This document shows positions 1 to 4,770 of a DNA stretch of 5,153 nucleotides, piece after piece; position 1 is the stretch's first letter, and each line of letters starts with the position of its first letter. Source of the DNA: Candidatus Nitrosopumilus sp. (GTDB lineage Archaea > Thermoproteota > Nitrososphaeria > Nitrososphaerales > Nitrosopumilaceae). A model generated the notes under the pieces. The model was not told where the DNA came from. It saw nothing but the letters and a program-made list of their open reading frames with translations, and made no database searches. The position numbers and the translations under genes are program-made. The DNA lies in contig JAOTUX010000100.1 in the NCBI GenBank assembly GCA_029863665.1, forward strand, positions 1-5,153, written 5' to 3'.

Positions 1-22
1 AATGCTCAATCTTTTTTTCCAT
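1..22 (-). CDS. possible start of a gene running off the left edge
   Basis: Reading leftwards, an ATG at 22-20 opens a frame of only seven complete codons (M-E-K-K-I-E-H) before the window ends. The lysine-rich start looks ordinary for a cytoplasmic protein. There is no clear ribosome binding site (only purine-rich GGAAAGAAAG upstream) and no convincing TATA box about 25 nt before it. It could equally be intergenic sequence, so this is a weak call based only on an open frame. Confidence 0.15.
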
Positions 23-29
23 TTCTTTC

Positions 30-127
30 TTTCCACGTGGGTATCAAATTCATATCACTAACTATATCCCCCAACATGTTGTGCTGGGGATATAGTTAAG
101 GGGTGAAAAAAAGCACCCACGTGGAAA
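30..127. repeat. 13-bp inverted repeat around CCACGTGG, outer arms of a nested dyad
   Basis: TTTCCACGTGGGT at 30-42 is the exact reverse complement of ACCCACGTGGAAA at 115-127. Each arm contains the 8-bp palindrome CCACGTGG (33-40 and 117-124), so each could also be a separate binding site for a dimeric protein. Both arms are centred on position 78.5, the same axis as the inner repeat 59-98, and both 16-nt connecting segments (43-58 and 99-114) are essentially unpaired. No direct target-site duplication is visible outside the arms, which argues against a simple miniature transposon. Confidence 0.75.
59..98. repeat. 13-bp perfect inverted repeat (hairpin), inner arms of the nested dyad
   Basis: TAACTATATCCCC at 59-71 pairs exactly with GGGGATATAGTTA at 86-98 and leaves a 14-nt loop. 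The loop contains a 10-bp palindrome, CAACATGTTG (72-81). It is not followed by a T-run on the plus strand (A-rich sequence follows) nor by a clear one on the minus strand, so it does not look like a terminator. It may be an operator, a structured RNA leader or a cruciform element; I cannot tell which. Confidence 0.75.
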
Positions 128-211
128 TCAATTGCGAGAAAAGTCTCCAGAAAATCAAATCTTGTAGAGTTATTCTTGTTGCCACAAAAATATTTTCAGA
201 ATGTTGATGTG

Positions 212-219
212 TTTATATC
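212..219 (+). promoter_or_regulatory. archaeal TATA box of the 241 microprotein
   Basis: TTTATATC is centred 25.5 nt before the A of the ATG at 241. This is the distance from an archaeal TATA box to its transcription start, so the message is expected to begin at or beside the start codon (leaderless). No Shine-Dalgarno sequence precedes the ATG, which agrees with this. Confidence 0.65.
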
Positions 220-240
220 GATAAAACGCATAATAGAATC

Positions 241-336
241 ATGAGTTTCAGAAAATGCGTACATTGCAACAGGGAATATGAAGACGTGTTTAACAGAAGA
301 ATATGTTCTGACAAATGTTCGTTGCAAATATCCTAG
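241..336 (+). CDS. 31-residue CxxC...CxxxC zinc-finger-like microprotein
   Basis: The frame ATG...TAG encodes 31 residues with four cysteines, C6, C9, C22 and C26, spaced CX2C-X12-CX3C. This is the geometry of a single treble-clef or zinc-ribbon site able to bind one Zn ion. The rest is basic and polar (FRK, REYED, NRR, SDK), with no membrane segment or signal peptide, so it should be cytoplasmic and may touch nucleic acid or a protein partner. The frame has no other in-frame ATG upstream before a stop at 205-207. A TATA box sits at the leaderless distance from this ATG. It ends 70 nt before the convergent DUF192 stop, in T-rich sequence that may end transcription. I do not recognise a named family. 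The four Cys with correct spacing in so short a frame, plus the promoter, make chance unlikely but not excluded. Confidence 0.6.
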   Translation: MSFRKCVHCNREYEDVFNRRICSDKCSLQIS

Positions 337-406
337 TCTGATGTTTTGATCTGTTTGCCATTATCCCAACTGCTGAAATTTTACTGACGTGGTTACTTTT
401 TGGATT

Positions 407-919
407 CTATGTCGTCTTCTCTACAACCCAGGAGAATTTTGAATCATTATTGATTCCAAACATGTCTACAAATCCTGCAGTCGCCTCAAAAACGTATAAT
501 GCTTCTGCTCCAGGATCATACACTTTACAGTATTCTGGTTCGGTAGTGCACGGAGGAACATTTTGTTCAATGTGAACTGTATTTCCTTTATCGTCAAACC
601 ATACTATATCCAATGGAAATTCTACATTATACATCCAAAAAGAATAGTTTCCAGATTTTTCGTAGACAAACAGCATGCCTTGATCATATGGCATCTGTTC
701 TTCAAACATCAGACCCCTGGTTCTCTTTACATCAGTGTCTGCAATTTGCACATCAACTAGAGTGTCGTCTATTTTTATGGTGTTTGAATAAAATGACTGC
801 TCGTTCACCCCAACAATTTCATAATCTGCAGAATCTGAAATTACACTTGCTCCAAATACTGCAACTCCAATTACTGTAACCACAATAACCGGAATGACCA
901 TCAAAAAATTTCTGGTCAT
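407..919 (-). CDS. DUF192 family protein with N-terminal membrane anchor
   Basis: The protein has 170 residues from the ATG at 919. Residues 5-27 form one hydrophobic helix (signal anchor), so the rest should face outside. Residues about 45-165 match the DUF192 family (PF02643): a V-x-I-A-D-T-x-x-x-R-x-R-G-L-M block at 58-71, the F-W-M block at 94-96 with the following P-L-D-I-V-W, and the V-P-P-C block with C124 and C131, then A-L-Y-V-F-E near 140-145. The family is a small beta-barrel of unknown biochemical role, common as secreted or anchored proteins in archaea and bacteria. The ATG overlaps the stop of the PEFG gene as ATGA and has GGAG 9 nt upstream, so I prefer it to an in-frame TTG at 934, which would add five residues and contain that GGAG. 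It is the last gene of the operon. The family call is firm; the function is unknown. Confidence 0.92.
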   Translation of the reverse strand: MTRNFLMVIPVIVVTVIGVAVFGASVISDSADYEIVGVNEQSFYSNTIKIDDTLVDVQIADTDVKRTRGLMFEEQMPYDQGMLFVYEKSGNYSFWMYNVEFPLDIVWFDDKGNTVHIEQNVPPCTTEPEYCKVYDPGAEALYVFEATAGFVDMFGINNDSKFSWVVEKTT

Positions 920-2640
920 TGCGTCTGTCTCCAAACCAAATTATTTTTCTGCAGAATTGATTGTCTCTTTACAAGATGTTTTGAGGTAAAAATTGCAGCA
1001 AGTACTGACACTATCAAAACCAAGACGGTAACTGAGCCAAACTCTGGGACAACATTTACTGAAATCTCAGCATATTCATCAGACTTGTTTATCTTGTCTA
1101 GTTTGACCAGCGTTTGACCTGCATGCTCTTCAGAAAACACATACTCTTCAAAATATCCCCCTGCAGGGGCAATCCCTGATTTTCTAAGAATCTCCTCGCC
1201 GTCTTTAATCAACACAAACTCGTAGTACGCATCATAGACTGGAACTTTCGTGTCTTTTTCATATATGGTAAAAATAAATTCGGATTCCTCACCTGGAGGA
1301 AGATCTGCAGGAATCCATGTCATGTCCACATCGTAGCTGCCTTCTTTTCCATCAGATGCTTGGCTCGGGATTGTTATTGGGAATTTTAGAATCGGAGCAT
1401 TGACAACAAAAACAAATTCCGTTTCAGCAAATTTGTTCGAACCGATGTCATCTACTGTCATCTTGATGGAGCCTTCATGGGATTCGTCAAATGTAAAGTG
1501 AAAAGAGTTCAGCTCTGAATCCACATTTTTGACCCCCTGGAAAGTCTTCTCAAAAATAATGTCACTATCCTGTATCAGAGAAACATGAAACGGGATTTTT
1601 CTAACTATCTTATACGGTACAAAGGTATCCTCGATTTTAATCTCAAAATTAACTGGCGTGCCGCTGACTGGATTGTCAGGCTCCCATTTCAGACTTACGT
1701 TGAACTCCCCGTTTGCAGTCGGTGAAACCAATGGGAGATTTGGAGACGCGTTTGGATGTATTTCAAAATTCATTTGCTGCGAGGCTTCTCTGAACTCTGG
1801 AAGAATTTTTTGCGGAAGGATTATGTGGATTATTCTTTCATTCTCTATCGAATAGTCATCAACGGTAATCAGTGAATCAGAGGCAAGAATGCCATTTATT
1901 TTCAAGTCATAGTCGCTTGCAATCCAGGATGACATGGATTTGGGTATGTGAATCTCCTGATGTACCACAGATATTTGAGAAATATTTGCATCAGACCATA
2001 CAAAAGGCATCGAGAATTTTATCGAATCTGGCGAGAAAACAAAGTCCTCTATCACATCATAATAGGTCGTGATGCTAATTGGTGTGTCTGATTCTACCTC
2101 GTAAATGTACTTTTTCGGAATAGACAGAGCACCTTGAAAATGGACTGGATCTTGCAGATCGTTATCAAATGAATCCACGGATTTCACAATAATGTCAAAA
2201 TCATAGAGGCCCCCTTCTGAAAACGTATCCTCGTTAACTATGATTTGCTTTGTACCAAATTCGATCATGTTCTCAAACAACCTATCCAATGTTTCATCTA
2301 TTGTAAGATCGTCCCCTCTAGGCAAAAAAATCAATGAGAAAGTGCCCTCGTCTATCCTAAAATCATTTGAAAATAAAATCTCCCCTTGTTTTGATACTGT
2401 AAAATCCACATTCATGTTGTGAAGGTGTTCTCCCGTATCAACGTCGTAGATTGTTAGTGTGATTTGCTTTTCCCGAATATCTTCCTCCACTCCATCAGGC
2501 CAAGAGTTCAAAAATATTGTGGAATTGTAACTTCCTATCATCTGCGGCGGGAGTGTCTCACTTCCTATTCCGTGTCCATGCACACTTGCTAGGAATGGCA
2601 TGGCTCCAACTGCCAGACATATAATCAGTATTGTTTTCAA
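916..2640 (-). CDS. secreted PEFG-CTERM surface protein with Ig-like repeats
   Basis: The protein has 574 residues. A signal peptide spans about 1-22, with likely cleavage just before H21 or H23, so the mature protein would begin with His. Three related beta-sandwich modules follow: about 57-107 (Q-I-T-L-T-I-Y-D ... D-F-T-V-S-K-Q-G-E-I-L-F), about 311-414 and about 433-530 (both with a W-x-P, then V-P ... DG/DS ... I, then an F-D/S-E-x-H-x-G block). A divergent middle region (about 140-295) shows no such repeat. The end carries P-E-F-G at 532-535, a hydrophobic helix at about 536-551 and a basic tail. This is the PEFG-CTERM signal, cut and anchored by thaumarchaeal archaeosortases. Five N-glycosylation sequons (N39, N219, N297, N314, N518) suit an envelope protein. 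The start is TTG, with GAGGT 5 nt upstream and a TTGA overlap with the transporter stop; a later Met would lose the signal peptide. The H-G-x-G-S-E-x-x-P-P opening resembles a thaumarchaeal family I recall, whose function is unknown. Confidence 0.92.
   Translation of the reverse strand: MKTILIICLAVGAMPFLASVHGHGIGSETLPPQMIGSYNSTIFLNSWPDGVEEDIREKQITLTIYDVDTGEHLHNMNVDFTVSKQGEILFSNDFRIDEGTFSLIFLPRGDDLTIDETLDRLFENMIEFGTKQIIVNEDTFSEGGLYDFDIIVKSVDSFDNDLQDPVHFQGALSIPKKYIYEVESDTPISITTYYDVIEDFVFSPDSIKFSMPFVWSDANISQISVVHQEIHIPKSMSSWIASDYDLKINGILASDSLITVDDYSIENERIIHIILPQKILPEFREASQQMNFEIHPNASPNLPLVSPTANGEFNVSLKWEPDNPVSGTPVNFEIKIEDTFVPYKIVRKIPFHVSLIQDSDIIFEKTFQGVKNVDSELNSFHFTFDESHEGSIKMTVDDIGSNKFAETEFVFVVNAPILKFPITIPSQASDGKEGSYDVDMTWIPADLPPGEESEFIFTIYEKDTKVPVYDAYYEFVLIKDGEEILRKSGIAPAGGYFEEYVFSEEHAGQTLVKLDKINKSDEYAEISVNVVPEFGSVTVLVLIVSVLAAIFTSKHLVKRQSILQKNNLVWRQTQ
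929..932 (-). promoter_or_regulatory. ribosome binding site GGAG that fixes the DUF192 start
   Basis: On the minus strand GGAG lies 9 nt before the ATG at 919-917, inside the last codons of the PEFG gene. It supports the ATG start with translational coupling rather than the TTG at 934, which overlaps this motif. Confidence 0.5.
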
Positions 2641-3521
2641 TCCATACCTCGCTGTTTTTTATACAACAGATAGAATCCTGATAAAATCACTCCCATTGCA
2701 ACGAGTTGAAAATTGCTGATCTCTTCTTGCAAGAGCAATGATGCAAAGATGAGGCCGAAAACGGAAGACGTTGAAAAAATCATTATTGTTTTCACCGTTC
2801 CGATTCTCTTCAAACCGTGCAAGAAGAAGAAGATGGAGGCGCCAAATCCTGCAGTACCTAAAAGCAGAATGTTTGGCAAGTGCTCCAATTCCACATCGAT
2901 TGGAATCTGAAGGAGAAATACCAATGCCAAAAGTATGGAGCCCCCAATCAATGATTTTAGCTGAACAATTCTTGCCACGTCTAACCGTGTGCTTAGAATT
3001 TTACTGAGGTTGTTATCCAATGCCCAAAATAATGTCGCAGCAATTATGAAGAAATTGCCGCTGTTTTGAACATCAAACATCGAGTTAGAAAACTCCAGGT
3101 CTGTAGTTACGACAACTATTCCTGCAACCACCAATCCCACTGCAAGATAGCCGATTCTTGGAAGTTTTTCTTTGAATAGTAAAATTGCGAGAAACACCGA
3201 AAAAATAATCTCGCCGTTGAGCAATAGTGCCGAATCCGAGGCCGTTGTGTCTTCCAATCCTATGAAAAACAGGGTCGGGCCCACTACTGCGCCTGACAGT
3301 GCAATTACCAGCAACAGTATTTTGTCTTTATTTGAGATTGAGAATTTTGCCCTGCCAATCAGGGGAGTCGCAACTAGTGATGCTAAAAAGTAGACAAAGG
3401 ATGCAAGTAAAATTGGATGAATTGAAACCAGTGCCGGTTTTGCAACAGTCGATACGGATCCAAACAAAACGGCAGACAGGATTGCAGAAATGTAGCCTAT
3501 CAAAATATAGTTCTTAGACAT
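2637..3521 (-). CDS. DMT-superfamily transporter, EamA type (ten helices)
   Basis: The protein has 294 residues and about ten membrane helices: 5-26, 37-55, 68-89, 96-115, 125-142, 158-177, then four more to near the C-terminus. This is the two-fold EamA repeat of the drug/metabolite transporter superfamily (PF00892). The first repeat shows the usual small-residue helix 1 (Y-I-S-A-I-L-S-A-V-L-F-G), G-L-E-D-T-T-A-S-D before helix 4, and F-K-E-K-L ending it; the second repeat has the equivalent L-Q-E-E-I-S before helix 10. Length is normal (about 290-310). Members export amino acids, nucleotides or small metabolites; the substrate cannot be read here. I choose ATG at 3521, 13 nt after the zinc-ribbon stop. 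A TTG at 3545 would add eight residues but overlap that gene. The ribosome site for the ATG is weak. Its stop overlaps the PEFG start by 4 nt, so transporter and surface protein are coupled. Confidence 0.92.
   Translation of the reverse strand: MSKNYILIGYISAILSAVLFGSVSTVAKPALVSIHPILLASFVYFLASLVATPLIGRAKFSISNKDKILLLVIALSGAVVGPTLFFIGLEDTTASDSALLLNGEIIFSVFLAILLFKEKLPRIGYLAVGLVVAGIVVVTTDLEFSNSMFDVQNSGNFFIIAATLFWALDNNLSKILSTRLDVARIVQLKSLIGGSILLALVFLLQIPIDVELEHLPNILLLGTAGFGASIFFFLHGLKRIGTVKTIMIFSTSSVFGLIFASLLLQEEISNFQLVAMGVILSGFYLLYKKQRGMD
2646..2650 (-). promoter_or_regulatory. ribosome binding site GAGGT of the PEFG-CTERM gene (TTG start)
   Basis: GAGGT on the minus strand sits 5 nt before TTG at 2640-2638, within the last codons of the transporter gene. 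It is the strongest Shine-Dalgarno match in the operon and supports the rare TTG start and coupled translation at the TTGA overlap. Confidence 0.6.
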
Positions 3522-3534
3522 GTTGCCTGTTAAA

Positions 3535-3708
3535 CTAGATCCCAATCCCTGCCATCTGTTCTTCTGAAGGTTTTTTCGGGTTTAATCTGGAACCTAAACG
3601 CAGCATGGTTTTGCAACAGGGACATCTCTTCTGGCCGCTCTCATACCTTGTACGTCCACAAATCCCCTTGGCTTCAAAACGATTACACAGGCCCTTGCAC
3701 ACGTACAT
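3535..3708 (-). CDS. 57-residue zinc-ribbon-like protein (short form)
   Basis: Translation from ATG at 3708 gives 57 residues opening M-Y-V-C-K-G-L-C, with cysteines C4, C8, C17, C29, C31 and C32, a G-Q-K-R-C-P-C-C block at 26-32 and a basic L-R-L-G-S-R-L-N stretch after it. This fits a family of small thaumarchaeal proteins I recall, with a CKGLC start, R-Y-x-x-G-Q-K-R-C and a C-P-C-C near the end, likely binding zinc. Compared with the usual form as I remember it, about 12-14 residues holding an extra Cys pair between K-R-C and C-P-C-C appear to be missing, leaving one plausible metal site. There is no membrane helix, so it is cytoplasmic and possibly RNA- or DNA-binding. It is the first gene of the operon; the transporter ATG follows after 13 nt. 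A TATA-like TTAATTAG lies 27.5 nt upstream. Function unknown. Confidence 0.7.
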   Translation of the reverse strand: MYVCKGLCNRFEAKGICGRTRYESGQKRCPCCKTMLRLGSRLNPKKPSEEQMAGIGI

Positions 3709-3715
3709 ATCAAAC
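3708..3715 (+). repeat. TATCAAAC half-site, third partial copy of the shared box
   Basis: TATCAAAC at 3708-3715 is the reverse complement of GTTTGATA at 3751-3758, giving an 8-bp inverted repeat that brackets the TATA-like element of the zinc-ribbon gene. It begins on the first base of that gene's start codon. At eight bases it may be chance; its placement is the only support. Confidence 0.35.
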
Positions 3716-3731
3716 TAAGATTGGGATTGGA

Positions 3732-3739
3732 CTAATTAA
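3732..3739 (-). promoter_or_regulatory. TATA-like element of the zinc-ribbon/DMT/PEFG/DUF192 operon
   Basis: On the minus strand TTAATTAG is centred 27.5 nt before the ATG at 3708, giving a leaderless or nearly leaderless message. It is the only clear promoter-like sequence between the wHTH stop at 3790 and this gene. The box at 3751-3761 lies 11 nt further upstream. Confidence 0.45.
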
Positions 3740-3750
3740 CGGTAAAGACT

Positions 3751-3761
3751 GTTTGATAGTT
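3751..3761 (+). promoter_or_regulatory. candidate operator, 11-bp box GTTTGATAGTT (operon promoter copy)
   Basis: GTTTGATAGTT here is repeated exactly, in the other orientation, at 4721-4731. It sits 11 nt upstream of the TATA-like element of the zinc-ribbon operon, a position from which an archaeal regulator can activate or modulate TBP/TFB binding. The two full copies lie in the only two promoter regions flanking the wHTH unit. Confidence 0.4.
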
Positions 3762-3789
3762 CTACCATTTGAAAGTCACAATCAGAGTC

Positions 3790-4296
3790 CTAGAGATATG
3801 AGAAAGTATCTGCAAATCTGTCTTTTAATTCATCAGTGTGTGAAACTGCCATGACATCCAAAATCTCCGAAGTCTTTTCAAAATCTTTCAAGGCATATTT
3901 TTTTGGAAACCCGTAAATTATTTTGAGCACGCCAAGTTCATCTAATTTTTTAAGCGTGAAAGAGGTTGTTCCCGGACTTTTTTTAATGGCATTTCGAATC
4001 TGAACAAACGTTGCAATGTCATTCTCCAAAAGAAAAACGAGGATTTCTTTGCACGTTTCTTTTCTGAGTGCGATTCTGATGTTATCGTCACTTGAATCCA
4101 GCTGGGAATCAAATACCCATATCTTTCTCTTGCTTCTGCTGATTCTGATTGCACCCTCTTTCTCCAAAACATCCAAGTGATGGCTAACCACTCCGTTTGC
4201 ATATCCTGTACTTTTCATAATGTCGATAAATCCCATTCCAGGTTGACGTGTTACTGCTTTCAGAATGGTTCTTCTTTTTTGTAATCCTCTAAGCAT
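3790..4296 (-). CDS. tandem winged-helix DNA-binding transcriptional regulator
   Basis: The protein has 168 residues with two winged helix-turn-helix domains. Domain 1 (about 8-62) has I-L-K-A-V, the S-T-G-Y-A turn, recognition helix A-N-G-V-V-S-H-H-L-D-V-L-E-K-E-G (33-48) and a basic wing (S-R-S-K-R-K-I-W). Domain 2 (about 79-137) has E-I-L-V-F-L-L, recognition helix S-P-G-T-T-S-F-T-L-K-K-L-D-E-L-G (107-122) and the wing L-K-I-I-Y-G-F-P-K-K-Y-A-L. The fold is ArsR/MarR-like, and archaeal proteins of this layout are mostly cytoplasmic repressors or activators. No metal-binding Cys cluster is seen (only C82), so sensing may lie in the partner. The start ATG follows the stop of the membrane protein by one base, with AGGAG 8 nt upstream inside that gene, so the two are co-translated. 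The exact family name is not known to me; the DNA-binding role is firm. Confidence 0.9.
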   Translation of the reverse strand: MLRGLQKRRTILKAVTRQPGMGFIDIMKSTGYANGVVSHHLDVLEKEGAIRISRSKRKIWVFDSQLDSSDDNIRIALRKETCKEILVFLLENDIATFVQIRNAIKKSPGTTSFTLKKLDELGVLKIIYGFPKKYALKDFEKTSEILDVMAVSHTDELKDRFADTFSYL

Positions 4297-4297
4297 G

Positions 4298-4681
4298 CTA
4301 GTCTCTCCTAAAAATCCCGATTGAAAAGAAAGACAGCATCATGAGAATTAGCACGTGAGTTATCAGAGAATCAATGCTTGAATAAGAAGGCCAGAAAACA
4401 AACAGCATGTTTGCTGCAGACAGTATTTCGGCCACTGTGATTGCTAGAAATGCCAAAAATACCAAGAGTAATCGGGGAGTTTTGTATTCTCTCCATGTGA
4501 TAAAACCTACTACCGATAGAAAAGATCCTAGAACTATTCCCGACATGTGAGTGATTGTATGGATTCCATGACCATGTTCAAAATGTGGCAAGAAAAGAGG
4601 GATGCTGAGAGAAGCTATGGAAATTGCGATGATTGTCAGAATCTTGAATTTGCCTCTGTTCTCAAGATGTGCTTTCTGCAT
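4298..4681 (-). CDS. four-helix membrane protein with His-rich loop, partner of the wHTH regulator
   Basis: From ATG at 4681 the protein has 127 residues and four membrane helices, about 12-31, 43-63, 70-95 and 105-124. The loop after helix 1 and the start of helix 2 carry five histidines in thirteen residues (H33, H36, H38, H41, H45), and H109 lies in helix 4; together they could bind a metal ion or haem. A positive end (I-F-R-R-D) suggests that the C-terminus is inside, which puts the His loop outside. I choose this Met because a TATA box (4703-4710) is centred 25.5 nt before it and no Shine-Dalgarno sequence exists. In-frame alternatives are ATG at 4699 (six residues more) and TTG at 4729 (sixteen more), both with poorer promoter spacing. 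Pairing of a small membrane protein with a wHTH gene is, as I recall, recurrent in archaea, which suggests that the membrane protein senses and controls the regulator. Function unproven. Confidence 0.8.
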   Translation of the reverse strand: MQKAHLENRGKFKILTIIAISIASLSIPLFLPHFEHGHGIHTITHMSGIVLGSFLSVVGFITWREYKTPRLLLVFLAFLAITVAEILSAANMLFVFWPSYSSIDSLITHVLILMMLSFFSIGIFRRD

Positions 4682-4702
4682 ACAGTGGATTGGCGTCATT
4701 CT

Positions 4703-4710
4703 AATAAAAA
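4703..4710 (-). promoter_or_regulatory. TATA box of the membrane protein/wHTH unit
   Basis: TTTTTATT on the minus strand is centred 25.5 nt before the ATG at 4681, exactly the spacing seen for the 241 and 4771 genes. It favours 4681 as a leaderless start over 4699 or 4729. Confidence 0.5.
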
Positions 4711-4720
4711 ATATTGGTAT

Positions 4721-4731
4721 AACTATCAAAC
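4721..4731 (-). promoter_or_regulatory. candidate operator, 11-bp box GTTTGATAGTT (divergent promoter copy)
   Basis: GTTTGATAGTT on the minus strand is identical to the plus-strand box at 3751-3761. It lies 10 nt from the TATA box of the minus unit (4703-4710) and 10 nt from the TATA box of the plus gene (4742-4749), so it is centred between two divergent promoters. One bound regulator could affect both. Confidence 0.45.
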
Positions 4732-4741
4732 AATCACATAG

Positions 4742-4749
4742 ATATTATT
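4742..4749 (+). promoter_or_regulatory. TATA box of the 4771 gene
   Basis: ATATTATT is centred 25.5 nt before the ATG at 4771, so transcription should start at the codon itself. No Shine-Dalgarno sequence precedes the ATG, as expected for a leaderless gene. Confidence 0.6.
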
Positions 4750-4770
4750 CATGAATCGTCATGGTACTGC

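Noticed and set aside
10..18. T-run CTTTTTTTC as a terminator for a plus gene to the left
   Set aside because: No upstream gene is visible in the window, so a terminator role cannot be supported.
59..98. Hairpin as an intrinsic terminator
   Set aside because: No T-run follows the stem on either strand, and archaeal termination relies mainly on T-tracts.
1..99. Plus-strand frames open from the left edge up to 99
   Set aside because: Low complexity, overlapping both inverted repeats, with no recognisable protein sequence; the short open frames fit chance in T-rich DNA.
30..127. Miniature transposon with 13-bp terminal repeats
   Set aside because: No target-site duplication and no second copy in the window; kept as an open possibility only in the findings.
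1011..1021. CTATCAAAAC resembling the 11-bp box
   Set aside because: It lies inside the PEFG coding region, differs from the box by an inserted A, and is explained by codons of the C-terminal helix.
3648..3854. Plus-strand frame of 68 residues
   Set aside because: It is antisense to the zinc-ribbon gene and the wHTH 3' end, without promoter or family features.
3942..4202. Minus-strand frame of 86 residues inside the wHTH gene
   Set aside because: It is a shifted frame of a clearly real two-domain regulator; composition is atypical and it has no start signals.
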